Below are positions 31,619 through 40,892 of a DNA stretch of 64,000 nucleotides, piece by piece (the first letter of the stretch is position 1; each line of letters starts with the position of its first letter). Origin of the DNA: Enterococcus lemanii (GTDB taxonomy: Bacteria > Bacillota > Bacilli > Lactobacillales > Enterococcaceae); the NCBI RefSeq assembly GCF_016909125.1, contig NZ_JAFBFD010000006.1, positions 1 through 64,000 of the forward strand, given 5' to 3'. The notes beneath the pieces are model-generated. The model made no database searches. It worked only from the letters and a program-made list of their open reading frames with translations, and was not told the DNA's origin. The translations under genes and the position numbers were made by a program.

Positions 31619-33982
31619 TTATTTGAATTTTACAATCGTTGCACCATTGCCACCTTGATTCGCCGGGGCAAATTCAAAACTCTTAACGTTACGATGATTT
31701 TTTAAATAATTATTAATTCCTTGACGGAGAGCCCCTGTCCCTTTACCATGCACAATCGTCACCTGTGGGTAATTCGCTAATAACGCCGCATCAATGTATT
31801 GATCCACTTCATTTAGCGCCTCTTCATAACGTTTGCCCCTTAAATCAAGCTGCGTGGCAACGTGTGACTCTTGACTTGAACGCATGGTGACCACTCTTTG
31901 TTTTGGCTCAGGTGCAGCTTGCAAAGGTTGCAAGTCTGTTTCAGCTACCGTCATTTTTAAAATACCTAATTGGACTTGCCAACTTGCATCACCAATTTTT
32001 TTGAGCAACTCGCCTCTTTGTCCATAAGACAAAACCATCACTTCATCGCCTGGTTTTAATTTTTTTGCGGCTTTCGCTTTTTTCAAGACTTTATTTTCTT
32101 TTAAAAGTTGTTCTTCTTGTTTTAGATCAGCTAACTTACTTTTAGCATCGATTAACTCATGCTCTTTCACCTTTGCTTGACCGCCAAGTAATTGCATTTT
32201 GCGTAAATCAGAAATAATCGTTTCGGCTTCTTCATTTGCCTTTTCAACAAGTTCATTTGCTTCTTTTCGTGCCTTACTCAGTTCTTTTTCTCTTTCTTCA
32301 AAGAAATAGCGTTGTGCACTTTCTAAATCTTCTTTTAATTTTTGTGCTTCAACTAGTGATTGTCGTAACTCTAAATATTCCGTTTCAGCCATTTTCCGTT
32401 GATTTTCTAAATCAGCAATCATTTCATTTAAATCTTGACTTTCTCCATCAATGATTTTCTTCGCAGAATCAATGATTTGTGGGTCCAATCCTAAGCGTTT
32501 TGAAATTTCAAAAGCATTGCTTCGACCTGGCACCCCAATCAATAAATGATAGGTTGGGCTAAGCGTATCAACATCAAATTCCATTGAAGCATTGATTGTT
32601 TTTGGTCGGTTATAACCATAAATTTTAAGTTCAGGATAATGGGTTGTCGCCATAACATAAGACGAACGGGCGCCCATCTCATCTAAAATAGCAATCGCTA
32701 AGGCTGCTCCTTCTTGAGGATCAGTTCCTGCGCCTAACTCGTCAAATAAAACTAGACTTTGATTATCTGCTTTTCTTAAAATTTCAACAATATTCGTCAT
32801 ATGGGATGAAAAAGTTGATAAGTTTTGTTCGATCGACTGTTCATCGCCAATGTCTGCAAAAATTTCAGAAAAAATCCCCATTTGACTTTCTTCGTCCACT
32901 GGAATTGGTAAGCCGGCTTGCCCCATCAACTGCAACAATCCGAGTGTCTTCAAAGTAATCGTTTTTCCACCAGTATTGGGTCCTGTAATAACCAGGGCTT
33001 GATAGTCTTTTCCAATTAAAATATCATTGGCGACGACTTTATCAATTGGGATTAATGGATGACGGGCTTGTTTAAAATTAACTTCATTTTTTGAATGAAT
33101 AACTGGAACAATTGCTTTTTGTTCTTTAGCAAAGCGGGCTTTACTATTCATAAAGTCAAATTGACCAATCACATACGCATTGTGGATAATTTCTTTACGG
33201 TATGGAACAAGCATCGTTGACAACTCTGCTAAAATGCGCGTTATTTCATTTTTCTCAGCAATTTGTTGTTGTCGCAAACGATTATTTAGTTCCACAATTT
33301 GCTTAGGTTCCACAAAAAGAGTTTGTCCTGAGGCACTTTGATCATGCACGACGCCACCAAAAATACCGCGATACTCTTGTTTTACTGGAATCACGTAACG
33401 CTCATTTCGCATGGTTATAATCGCATCGCTTAAATAACGAGCATTATTACCACGAATCAAACCATCGAGTGTTTCTCTGATACTTTGCTCACTTCGACGA
33501 ATTTGTTGGCGAACTTGACGCAATAAATCAGAAGCATCGTCCGTCACTCGGCCGTCTTCTTCGATTGACTGTTTTAGAGTACGAGTCAATTCTGGTAAAT
33601 GCGTCATTTGTTTTTCCCAGTGGTACAACCGAGCAAATTCAATTTCAGCTTCTTTTAACTCTTCAATAAAACGACGAACTTCTGCCGTAGTGGTTAATAC
33701 TCGAGTCACTTGGGCAAGTTCATAACCGTTTAAATCCGCTCCAATTTCAATTCGTTTCATGTGTGGTTGAATATTTTCAATCTTAGGAATGGGAATCCCT
33801 CCACGCAAACGTTGGACCTTTAGAGCATCTTTTGTTTCTTCTAGCCATGTTTCAATTAATAATTTATCTGCAACGGGGATTAGCCGTTCTAACATTTCTT
33901 TTCCTTGAGCGGTCGTCAAGTAAGGGAATAACTTTTGTTTTACTTGTTCAAATTCAAGGGTTTTTAAAATACGGGAATTCAT
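31619..33982 (-). CDS. mutS2: Endonuclease MutS2 / ribosome-rescue factor
   Basis: This 787-residue MutS2 contains a MutS-type ATPase core (Walker A TGPNTGGKT near 333; LVLFDELGAGTDP near 408), a long coiled coil (about 515-630) and a C-terminal Smr domain (LDLRGKRYEEAL near 713; VHGKGTGALRQG near 744). MutS2 has been linked to suppression of recombination and, in Bacillus subtilis (RqcU), to rescue of collided ribosomes. An AAAGGTGG SD site precedes the ATG. cvpA and zapA lie upstream on the same strand. Confidence 0.95.
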   Translation of the reverse strand: MNSRILKTLEFEQVKQKLFPYLTTAQGKEMLERLIPVADKLLIETWLEETKDALKVQRLRGGIPIPKIENIQPHMKRIEIGADLNGYELAQVTRVLTTTAEVRRFIEELKEAEIEFARLYHWEKQMTHLPELTRTLKQSIEEDGRVTDDASDLLRQVRQQIRRSEQSIRETLDGLIRGNNARYLSDAIITMRNERYVIPVKQEYRGIFGGVVHDQSASGQTLFVEPKQIVELNNRLRQQQIAEKNEITRILAELSTMLVPYRKEIIHNAYVIGQFDFMNSKARFAKEQKAIVPVIHSKNEVNFKQARHPLIPIDKVVANDILIGKDYQALVITGPNTGGKTITLKTLGLLQLMGQAGLPIPVDEESQMGIFSEIFADIGDEQSIEQNLSTFSSHMTNIVEILRKADNQSLVLFDELGAGTDPQEGAALAIAILDEMGARSSYVMATTHYPELKIYGYNRPKTINASMEFDVDTLSPTYHLLIGVPGRSNAFEISKRLGLDPQIIDSAKKIIDGESQDLNEMIADLENQRKMAETEYLELRQSLVEAQKLKEDLESAQRYFFEEREKELSKARKEANELVEKANEEAETIISDLRKMQLLGGQAKVKEHELIDAKSKLADLKQEEQLLKENKVLKKAKAAKKLKPGDEVMVLSYGQRGELLKKIGDASWQVQLGILKMTVAETDLQPLQAAPEPKQRVVTMRSSQESHVATQLDLRGKRYEEALNEVDQYIDAALLANYPQVTIVHGKGTGALRQGINNYLKNHRNVKSFEFAPANQGGNGATIVKFK

Positions 33983-34003
33983 TTTCTACCACCTTTTTTC
34001 AAA

Positions 34004-34046
34004 CAAAAGAAAAGAAATTCTCTTCAGATATTTCTCTTTGTTTTTG
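34004..34046 (-). terminator. Weak terminator-like hairpin between cvpA and mutS2
   Basis: An AT-rich imperfect hairpin (AAAGAAAT / ATTTCTCTTT core) with a following TTTTC-rich tract on the minus strand sits in the 75-base gap. It may be a weak attenuator. Confidence 0.35.
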
Positions 34047-34057
34047 TTTGATGATTA

Positions 34058-34603
34058 TTAAATGATATTGGTAATCCATAGTTGTTGAATATAATTAGAA
34101 AAAAATGGCGTCTTTTCAACAATATTACGTAGCCACTGATGGCTAACAAATAAATCTTGGATGAAGTCAATTGGAATTAACGTCAATAGCTTTAAGCATA
34201 AAAAGAACCAAATATAAACAATTAGTACATTTAAAAAACCGGCAACAATCCAATCAAACTGTGGAATAATTGAAACAAACCTTAGCGGGCTTGCCAGCAA
34301 ACCAACTAGCTTCGTTAATAACAATCCGACAAGTAAAAAAAATAAAAAAGCAACTGCCGCATAATAAGGTTTATCTAAATCAAATGCCTCTTTTTGACTA
34401 AAAAAGACCATTTTTGTCTCAGGAGAAACAGATAAATAAGGGACAATTAATTCAATTTTACGCCCCCAAGAAACGTACATTTTCTGAGCAAACAAAAAAG
34501 AAAGAAAGAAACCTGCTGAATAAACCAATTGCAAAGGAATACCTCGTCGGCTGCCGCTATAAAAGGTTCCTAATAAAGTTAATAAAAATACCGTACCTAT
34601 CAT
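34058..34603 (-). CDS. cvpA: CvpA family membrane protein
   Basis: The 181-residue protein has four or five hydrophobic helices (about 2-20, 25-40, 75-100, 115-145) in the pattern of CvpA/colicin V production family proteins. Its molecular role is poorly defined. The start at 34603 (MIGTVFLLTLLGTF) follows a GGGAGG SD site by seven bases; longer readings include the SD and overlap zapA. The zapA-cvpA-mutS2 order is conserved in Bacilli. Confidence 0.85.
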   Translation of the reverse strand: MIGTVFLLTLLGTFYSGSRRGIPLQLVYSAGFFLSFLFAQKMYVSWGRKIELIVPYLSVSPETKMVFFSQKEAFDLDKPYYAAVAFLFFLLVGLLLTKLVGLLASPLRFVSIIPQFDWIVAGFLNVLIVYIWFFLCLKLLTLIPIDFIQDLFVSHQWLRNIVEKTPFFSNYIQQLWITNII

Positions 34604-34616
34604 ACTAGAACCTCCC

Positions 34617-35057
34617 TTACTGTTTCGTTGCTTTTTTTTGTATACTTTTTTTACGCTCTTCATTTAAAATTTGCTGTGCTTCCAAATGATTGGTTATTTC
34701 AACATCTGTTCGACCAGATTTCTCTAAAGCTTCTTTTGCTTCTTTTTCAAGTGCGTCAATTCTTTTCAAGCGATTTTCTAATTCTAAAGCTTTAATTTCT
34801 AATTTTTTCAACTCTTCATTTTCCTTTTTCAAACGAAGCAACTCTTTTTGTTTCAACAACTGATCAGAGACGGCATTCATTGCTAACAAAATTGCTGCTT
34901 CCTCAGTCGTAGTCTGAGGAGCCAATTGGCGAATTTCTTGAAGTTGCACATTGACTAACTGCGTCACTTTCTTCATATGATCAGCGGATTCATGACCGAT
35001 AATTGTATACGATTGATTTGCAATGACGGCTTTATACCGTGTTTTTGCTTTTGCCAC
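34617..35057 (-). CDS. zapA: Cell division protein ZapA
   Basis: ZapA bundles FtsZ filaments at midcell. The N-terminal globular head reads TRYKAVIANQSYTIIGHES, and the C-terminus is a long charged coiled coil (about 75-146). At 146 residues it is longer than many ZapA proteins because of an extended K/E-rich tail. Both TTG (35063) and GTG (35057) could start translation after AGGAGG. I prefer GTG, which gives MAKAKTRYKAVI as in enterococcal relatives. Confidence 0.85.
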   Translation of the reverse strand: MAKAKTRYKAVIANQSYTIIGHESADHMKKVTQLVNVQLQEIRQLAPQTTTEEAAILLAMNAVSDQLLKQKELLRLKKENEELKKLEIKALELENRLKRIDALEKEAKEALEKSGRTDVEITNHLEAQQILNEERKKSIQKKATKQ

Positions 35058-35167
35058 TTCCAACTCTCCTCCTAAAAATAAAAAACTCTCTAAGACATTA
35101 TAAAAGATAATCGTTTTTTTTGCTATGACGTTTCACTGATTCTTTCATAAATCTTTTATCTTTTCTG

Positions 35168-35176
35168 TGGTAAACT
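35168..35176 (+). promoter_or_regulatory. Extended -10 promoter of rnhC
   Basis: TGG TAAACT (TGn plus a -10 hexamer at 35171-35176) lies 30 bases before the rnhC ATG. The -35 region is weak, as is common for extended -10 promoters. Confidence 0.5.
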
Positions 35177-35205
35177 GATAAAAAAAGAAGAAATGAGGTC
35201 TCTAT

Positions 35206-36159
35206 ATGGCTCCTGTTGTTTTAAAATTATCAAAAACTGAAATTGATAAAATCAAAAAATTTTACCATAACGATAAAATTGATAAAAATATCCCCTATAC
35301 AGAGTTTATTGCCAAAACAAATCAAACAACTATTACCATTTATACTTCTGGAAAAGTCATGTTTCAAGGAAGCGCGGCCCAGCAAGAAGCGAGTCGATGG
35401 TCAAAAAATGAAAGCTTAGCAAAAACGACAACCAAAGATGAAAAAACGACAAAAACAAACCGGACTCAGCAAAATGTTTTACCTGTCGATATCGCCCAAA
35501 AAAGTCTAATCGGTAGCGATGAAGTGGGAAATGGCAGTTATTTTGGTCCTTTAATTGTCTGTGCGGTATTCGCTTCAACTGAGCAATTACCAGCCTTAAA
35601 GGCCTTAGGTGTCAAAGATTCAAAAATGCTCACGGATAGCGACATTCAAAAACTTGCACCAAAAATTAAAGAGCAAGTCGCTTATAAAATATTAGAGGTG
35701 ACACCAAAAAAATACAATGAAATCCAACCGCAGTACAATGCCGTCCGGATGAAAGTCGCTTTACATAACCAGGCAATCGGCTTATTATTAAACGAAATTT
35801 CTCCAACCCAACCAGATTACATTTTAATTGATCAATTTACACCGGAGGCCAATTATCGAAAATACTTAAAAACCGAAAAAAACCAGGTCACAAATCGCTT
35901 ACTCTTTACAACTAAAGCCGAACAATACCACTTGGCAGTAGCCGCAGCGTCCATTTTATGCCGCGCCCAATTTTTAGATTCTTTAAAAAAAGGGAGCGAA
36001 GAGTTAGGTTTTTCCTTGCCTTCTGGAGCTGGTTTGAAATCTGATCAAGTCGCTGCTCGTATTTTAAAAAAAGGCGGCCTTTCACTACTTGAAAACTATG
36101 CCAAACTTCATTTTGCCAATACAAAAAAAGCACAGAAAATTGCAGGTGATTATAAATGA
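35206..36159 (+). CDS. rnhC: Ribonuclease HIII
   Basis: RNase HIII removes RNA from RNA-DNA hybrids. The N-terminal substrate-binding domain (about 1-85) precedes the catalytic domain with GSDEVGNGSYFGPLIV (about 104-119), the aspartate and glutamate being metal ligands. Further acids lie in GVKDSKML and YILIDQFTP. There are 317 residues, slightly above the family norm because of a threonine- and lysine-rich linker (about 63-93). It is divergent from zapA and overlaps the FAD oxidoreductase gene by four bases. Confidence 0.94.
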   Translation: MAPVVLKLSKTEIDKIKKFYHNDKIDKNIPYTEFIAKTNQTTITIYTSGKVMFQGSAAQQEASRWSKNESLAKTTTKDEKTTKTNRTQQNVLPVDIAQKSLIGSDEVGNGSYFGPLIVCAVFASTEQLPALKALGVKDSKMLTDSDIQKLAPKIKEQVAYKILEVTPKKYNEIQPQYNAVRMKVALHNQAIGLLLNEISPTQPDYILIDQFTPEANYRKYLKTEKNQVTNRLLFTTKAEQYHLAVAAASILCRAQFLDSLKKGSEELGFSLPSGAGLKSDQVAARILKKGGLSLLENYAKLHFANTKKAQKIAGDYK

Positions 36160-37268
36160 AAAAAATCGCTATTATTGGCGGAGGCATCATTGGAATAACG
36201 CTTGCGAACTATCTCAATCTCGAACAATTCCAAGTTACTTTATATGACGAAGGCGTTGGCCAAGCAACGAGTGCAAGTGCAGGTATCATTTCGCCATGGA
36301 CTTCCAAAAGACGGAATCAAAAATGGTACCAACTTGCAAAAGACGGGGCCGCTTTTTTCCCAAAATTAGTTCGAGATTTCCATTTATCCACTGATATCTA
36401 CGCACAAACAGGCGCTTTGATTTTGCGAAAAGAAGGAGAATTCGATTCTTTACTTACCCTTGCAAATGAAAGAAAAAAAGAGGCGCCCGAATTAGGAACA
36501 ATTCAACTTTTAACAAAAGAGAAAACACACCAAGTCATGCCTTTATTAAAACCTCAAGTAAGTTTGTTTCTCCAAGGAGGCGCCCGACTAAATGGACAGG
36601 CTTATCTGGAAAAAATGACAACTTTGGCAAAAGATAAAGGTGTTTCTTTCATTCCAGAAAGGGCGAAGCTGCAAAAAGAGCAAGAGCACTGGCTCGTAAA
36701 GACAACCAGTACCGCGCACGTTTTTGATTTAATCGTTATCACAGCAGGTCCAAGCATAAAAAACCTCTTAAGTCCGCTTGGCTATTTTGTTGACGTCCGT
36801 CCCCAAAAAGGCCAATTAATTGAATTTCAAACCAATTATTTACAAAGTACGACTTGGCCTGTCGTCATGCTTGATGGAGAAGCTGATTTGATTCCCTATC
36901 AAAATGGGAAAATTTTACTTGGAGCAACACATGAAAATGAAGCACTTTGGGACTTAACACCTACAAAAGAAGCATTCACTAATCTTTGGCAAATCAGTCA
37001 AAAATTTCTAGCTTCTTCAGAAATATTAAAAGGTGCTCCCTATCAGTACCGAGTTGGGACCCGAGCTTATACTTCTGATTTTGCGCCTTTTTTTGGAAAA
37101 ATTCCAAATGATCCTTCTCTTTTTGTTGCAAGTGGATTAGGCTCGTCAGGGTTAACAATTGGTCCTCTGATTGGCTACATACTAGCGCAAGAACTAAATA
37201 ACAATCGCCAAATAGAAACAAAACAATACCAAAAAGAACTTGAAACGTATATAAAAAAACAACCATGA
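36156..37268 (+). CDS. FAD-dependent amino acid oxidoreductase (DadA/glycine oxidase family)
   Basis: This 370-residue flavoprotein has an N-terminal FAD-binding Rossmann motif IAIIGGGIIGITLANYL (4-20), a DAO fold with RPQKGQLIEF (about 225-234) and a C-terminal FAD contact GLGSSGLTIGP (about 329-339). Relatives oxidise D-amino acids or glycine. The exact substrate is not evident. The ATGA overlap with rnhC implies translational coupling. The stop codon lies inside the left arm of the following terminator. Confidence 0.8.
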   Translation: MKKIAIIGGGIIGITLANYLNLEQFQVTLYDEGVGQATSASAGIISPWTSKRRNQKWYQLAKDGAAFFPKLVRDFHLSTDIYAQTGALILRKEGEFDSLLTLANERKKEAPELGTIQLLTKEKTHQVMPLLKPQVSLFLQGGARLNGQAYLEKMTTLAKDKGVSFIPERAKLQKEQEHWLVKTTSTAHVFDLIVITAGPSIKNLLSPLGYFVDVRPQKGQLIEFQTNYLQSTTWPVVMLDGEADLIPYQNGKILLGATHENEALWDLTPTKEAFTNLWQISQKFLASSEILKGAPYQYRVGTRAYTSDFAPFFGKIPNDPSLFVASGLGSSGLTIGPLIGYILAQELNNNRQIETKQYQKELETYIKKQP

Positions 37269-37290
37269 CAAAAATCCATGGTTGTTTTTA
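37255..37290. terminator. Bidirectional terminator between the oxidoreductase gene and metQ
   Basis: The arms AAAACAACCATG and CATGGTTGTTTT with a nine-base loop and a T-run serve both convergent genes. The left arm contains the oxidoreductase stop codon. Confidence 0.85.
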
Positions 37291-37298
37291 GTGACGAA

Positions 37299-38144
37299 TT
37301 AAAATAGTGAGATAACAGAACCTTCGTAATGATCATTAATAAATTTACTAATTTTATCTGTTTTTAAAGCTTCAACTAAAGCCGTAATTTTCGATTCGTT
37401 TTCTTCCCCACTTCTAACGGCAATAACGTTACCAAATGTTTCGGCTGCATCAGAGCTTTTGTCTTCCGCTTTTAGGGCATCTTTTTCAACGTTAAAGCCA
37501 CCTTCTAGTGCATAGTTTGCATTAATGACAGAAAAATCAACATCGCCTACTGAGCGAGGTAATTGGGCTGCTTCTAATTCAACAATTTCTATTTTATAGT
37601 CGTTTTTCGTAATATCATTGACCGTTGCACTGATGCCGACACCTTCTTTCAATTCAATTAAACCGGCTGCTTGAAGTAATAATAACGCTCGCCCACCATT
37701 TGTTGAATCATTTGGAATTGATATTTGTGCACCCTCTGCAATCTCAGTTAAATCTTTTGTTTTTCCTGGATAAATCCCTAGTGGTTCAAAATGAACTTTA
37801 GCAACAGAAACTAAATTCGTATTATTTTCTTCATTAAATTTCTCTAAATACGGTTGGTGTTGGAAGAAATTCGCATCCAAACTACCATCTTCAACGGCTA
37901 AGTTTGGTAAGACATAATCATCAAAAACAGTAATTTCTAAATCATAGCCTTTTTCTTTTAAATCTGTTTTAACTTGCTCTAAAATTTCCGCATGTGGTGT
38001 AGAAGTCGCACCAATTTTAAGTACCTCTAACTCATTTTTATCACTTGATCCAACACCTGAATCCGTACCTTTTCCACAAGCAGCCAACCCTAAAATAGCA
38101 GCCCCTAATAAACTAAAACGAATCACTTTATTCCATTTTTTCAT
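37299..38144 (-). CDS. metQ: Methionine ABC transporter substrate-binding lipoprotein
   Basis: MetQ captures D- or L-methionine for the MetNI transporter. A lipoprotein signal with lipobox LAAC precedes Cys23. The NlpA-family domain follows (LKIGATSTPHAEIL near 43; FFQHQPYLEKFN near 97; IPNDSTNGGRALLLLQ near 147). There are 281 residues. metN and metI are not adjacent, so the transporter's other parts must be encoded elsewhere. A T-box leader upstream, with methionine-type specifier, supports the methionine assignment. Confidence 0.9.
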   Translation of the reverse strand: MKKWNKVIRFSLLGAAILGLAACGKGTDSGVGSSDKNELEVLKIGATSTPHAEILEQVKTDLKEKGYDLEITVFDDYVLPNLAVEDGSLDANFFQHQPYLEKFNEENNTNLVSVAKVHFEPLGIYPGKTKDLTEIAEGAQISIPNDSTNGGRALLLLQAAGLIELKEGVGISATVNDITKNDYKIEIVELEAAQLPRSVGDVDFSVINANYALEGGFNVEKDALKAEDKSSDAAETFGNVIAVRSGEENESKITALVEALKTDKISKFINDHYEGSVISLF

Positions 38145-38230
38145 CTTTATTTTCCCCTTTTTTATTGTTTTTTACTTAAATCAATCATACTCAGACAAAT
38201 GACGGCTTACCAAATCGTTTTGTTCAATAA

Positions 38231-38497
38231 AAAAAGCCCTTTTGCTAGTCGAAACTAGCAAAAGGACGATGAATCGCGGTACCACCTTTTTTTAGAAGTA
38301 AAAACTTCCCTCACCCTACTTCAAAAAAAATAGGTGTTCAAGTTAACGATTGAACGTATCGAAACCGCCTACTTATCGACGATTTATCCTTCAAGACCAT
38401 CTTCATCTTCTCTGACTTAGTTCCTTTCACCAAACGGAACCTCTCTAAAAAGCATGAGAAAATTACTCTTCTTTGCAACGGATGACTATTTAAGTTG
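38231..38497 (-). ncRNA. T-box leader (probable Met-tRNA sensor) of metQ
   Basis: On the minus strand the leader ends with the T-box core AGGTGGTACCGCG (about 38275-38287) and a terminator (CCTTTTGCTAGT/ACTAGCAAAAGG, about 38238-38265) followed by a U-run. The Stem I distal region AGAGAGGTTCC ... GGTG ... GGAAC lies near 38422-38450. After it comes GAAGATGAAGATGG, placing AUG (38404-38406, followed by A) in the likely specifier loop. Uncharged tRNA-Met would favour the antiterminator and switch metQ on in methionine shortage. The specifier was located by eye. Confidence 0.88.
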
Positions 38498-38503
38498 TCT
38501 TGT

Positions 38504-38532
38504 ACTTTACATGAGAATCTTCTCATTGTCAA
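38504..38532 (-). promoter_or_regulatory. Promoter of the metQ T-box transcript, with palindromic spacer
   Basis: TTGACA (38527-38532), 17 bases, then TAAAGT (38504-38509) on the minus strand. The spacer contains the perfect 16-base palindrome ATGAGAAGATTCTCAT (38511-38526), seven-base arms around GA, which would be a natural repressor site between the two hexamers. Confidence 0.7.
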
Positions 38533-38570
38533 CTACAAAACCTATTTTCTTTTTAATTTTTTGATTATGC

Positions 38571-40274
38571 TTACTCGTCTTTTTTCCAAAAATCAGTAAT
38601 GGCACCTTTAGATGAGCTTGAAACAATATGCGCATATTTTCCTAAAACACCTCTTGAATGAAGCGATGGAATCACTAATTCTGCTTGGCGTTTTGCTAAT
38701 TCATCTGGGCTTACTTTCATCGTTAACTCTTTTGTATCTTGGTCGACAATTACAACGTCGCCTGTTTTTAGCAAGGCAATTGGCCCACCATCCTGCGCTT
38801 CAGGAGCGATATGGCCTACAACTAATCCGTAAGTACCACCTGAAAAGCGACCATCTGTAATTAAAGCAACGGTTTCACCTTGGCCTTTTCCAACAATCAT
38901 ACTAGAAAGTGATAACATTTCTGGCATACCAGGACCGCCTTTTGGTCCTACGTAACGAACAACCACCACATCCCCATCGACGATTTCATCTGCTAAAACC
39001 GCTTGAATGGCTTCTTCTTCAGTATTGAAGACTTTGGCTGGTCCTTCATGACGACGAACTTTCACCCCTGAAACTTTGGCTACCGCGCCATCTGGGGCTA
39101 AGTTCCCATGTAAAACAATCAATGGGCCATCTGCTCGTTTTGGGTTTTCCAGTGGCATAATCACTTTTTGACCTGGTGTTAGAGAAGGAACTTCTGCTAA
39201 GTTTTCCGCAAGCGTTTTGCCCGTAACGGTTAAACAATCACCATGTAAATAGCCTTTTTCTAGTAGGTATTTCATCACAGCCGATACGCCACCCACTTCA
39301 TATAAATCTTGGAATACGTATTGACCACTTGGCTTTAAGTCTGCCAAATGAGGAACTTTCTCTTGGAAATCATTAAAATCATCCAAAGTTAATTCAACAT
39401 TTGCTGCATGCGCCATCGCCATTAAATGTAAAATCGCATTCGTTGAACCGCCTAAAGCCATTACAACCGTAATCGCATTTTCAAAAGCCTTGCGTGTCAT
39501 AATATCTTTTGGATAAATGCCTTTTTCTAATAATTTCAAAACAGCTTCCCCTGCAGCTTGTACATCATCTAATTTATCTTGGGTCGTTGCCGGGTGTGAA
39601 GAAGATCCAGGTAAACTCATTCCCATTGCTTCAATAGCAGATGCCATCGTATTGGCCGTATACATACCGCCACAACCGCCAGGACCTGGGCATGCATTGC
39701 ATTCAATTCGGCGAACTTCTTCAGCCGTCATATCGTTATGATTCCATTTGCCAATCGCTTCAAAAACCGAAACTAAATCAATGTCTTTTCCATCTAATTT
39801 TCCAGGAGCAATCGTACCACCATAAACAAAAATAGAAGGGATTTCTGAGTTAGCAATGGCAATCATACACCCTGGCATATTTTTATCGCACCCACCAATC
39901 GCTACGAATGCATCACAATTATGTCCACCAATTGCTGCTTCAACCGAATCTGCTATAATATCACGTGATGGCAAAGAATAACGCATCCCTGGTGTCCCCA
40001 TCGCAATACCATCTGCAACGGTAATTGTACCAAATTGAACTGGCCAACCACCTGCTGTAACGACGCCTTCTTTGGCAAGCTTGCCTAAATCATGTAAATG
40101 AATATTACATGGTGTATTTTCTGCCCATGTACTAATTACCCCAACAATTGGTTTTTTGAACTCTTCGTCTCCCATCCCCGTTGCCCTTAACATGGCACGG
40201 TTAGGTGACTTAACCATACTATCATAGACATTACTACGAATCCGAATGTCTTTTTTTGCTTGATTATTTGTCAT
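38571..40274 (-). CDS. ilvD: Dihydroxy-acid dehydratase
   Basis: IlvD is the Fe-S dehydratase that makes 2-oxo acids for valine, isoleucine and pantothenate synthesis. Cluster-ligand cysteines are visible in [12 protein letters not shown] (about 51-62), [14 protein letters not shown] (about 119-132) and [16 protein letters not shown] (about 191-206). GTG at 40283 overlaps the SD, so ATG at 40274 (567 residues) is used. No other ilv or leu gene is adjacent, which is unusual because the gene normally lies with ilvBHCA. A CodY-like box lies upstream. Confidence 0.93.
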   Translation of the reverse strand: MTNNQAKKDIRIRSNVYDSMVKSPNRAMLRATGMGDEEFKKPIVGVISTWAENTPCNIHLHDLGKLAKEGVVTAGGWPVQFGTITVADGIAMGTPGMRYSLPSRDIIADSVEAAIGGHNCDAFVAIGGCDKNMPGCMIAIANSEIPSIFVYGGTIAPGKLDGKDIDLVSVFEAIGKWNHNDMTAEEVRRIECNACPGPGGCGGMYTANTMASAIEAMGMSLPGSSSHPATTQDKLDDVQAAGEAVLKLLEKGIYPKDIMTRKAFENAITVVMALGGSTNAILHLMAMAHAANVELTLDDFNDFQEKVPHLADLKPSGQYVFQDLYEVGGVSAVMKYLLEKGYLHGDCLTVTGKTLAENLAEVPSLTPGQKVIMPLENPKRADGPLIVLHGNLAPDGAVAKVSGVKVRRHEGPAKVFNTEEEAIQAVLADEIVDGDVVVVRYVGPKGGPGMPEMLSLSSMIVGKGQGETVALITDGRFSGGTYGLVVGHIAPEAQDGGPIALLKTGDVVIVDQDTKELTMKVSPDELAKRQAELVIPSLHSRGVLGKYAHIVSSSSKGAITDFWKKDE

Positions 40275-40295
40275 TTTTTTCACTCCTTAATTAAT

Positions 40296-40310
40296 AAAAG
40301 TCAGAAAATT
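40296..40310 (-). promoter_or_regulatory. CodY-box-like site before ilvD
   Basis: The plus strand reads AAAAGTCAGAAAATT, matching the CodY consensus AATTTTCWGAAAATT at 12 of 15 positions. It lies 22 bases before the ilvD start codon. Repression by CodY when branched-chain amino acids and GTP are plentiful would suit ilvD. Confidence 0.5.
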
Positions 40311-40462
40311 TCCAAAATATTAAAACTAATAACGCTATTCTAACATAAAAATGATAAAATTCTAGTAATTAAATGAAATTATCATTATAAACCTTGAAAA
40401 AAAAGTGATTTTATGAAAAAATGAGAAAACATCCAACGTTATAAAAGAAAGGACGCGTCTCT

Positions 40463-40804
40463 ATGGATAACAATATAAAAATGAATGCTTTAGCATTGCA
40501 AATAAACGAGCAAATAATCGAAAAATTACTTATGATTTATGATCCAGAAATTGGTTTAGATATTATTAACTTAGGTTTGGTCTACGAAATTAATTTAGAT
40601 GAGACGGGGCATTGCGAAATTACTATCACCTTTACCGGAATGGGATGCGAATGTATTGAATCGATTCCAGGAGAAATTGAAGAAGTTTTATTAGAACTTG
40701 CTGAAATCCACTCTGTTCACGTTGAAATCGTTTGGTCACCCGCTTGGAAAATGACTCGGATTAGCCGATTTGGACGAATTTCTTTAGGTGTTAGCCCAAA
40801 TTAA
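40463..40804 (+). CDS. DUF59/MIP18 family Fe-S assembly protein (SufT-like)
   Basis: The 113-residue protein belongs to the MIP18/PaaD/SufT family (DUF59), whose members help mature Fe-S proteins. Family features are YDPEIGLDIINLGLVYEI (about 25-42) and TFTGMGCECIESIPGEIEEVL (about 60-80), with the conserved cysteine region. It is divergent from ilvD, an Fe-S enzyme, which may or may not be meaningful. A GAAAGGA SD site precedes the ATG. Confidence 0.82.
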   Translation: MDNNIKMNALALQINEQIIEKLLMIYDPEIGLDIINLGLVYEINLDETGHCEITITFTGMGCECIESIPGEIEEVLLELAEIHSVHVEIVWSPAWKMTRISRFGRISLGVSPN

Positions 40805-40847
40805 ATCCTTCCACAGTAGGAACTTACGATTATATTTCTCTATTAAA

Positions 40848-40885
40848 AAAAACTTTACTTTAAACTTTGAGTAAAGTTTTTTTAT
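40848..40885. terminator. Bidirectional terminator after the DUF59 gene
   Basis: The arms AAAAACTTTACT and AGTAAAGTTTTT with a ten-base loop and T-runs on both strands serve the convergent DUF59 and GH27 genes. Confidence 0.85.
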
Positions 40886-40892
40886 TTTTAAT

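Noticed and set aside
38338-38532. A 64-codon minus-strand open frame upstream of metQ
   Set aside because: It begins in the -35 box and lies in the T-box Stem I region; it is explained by the RNA element.
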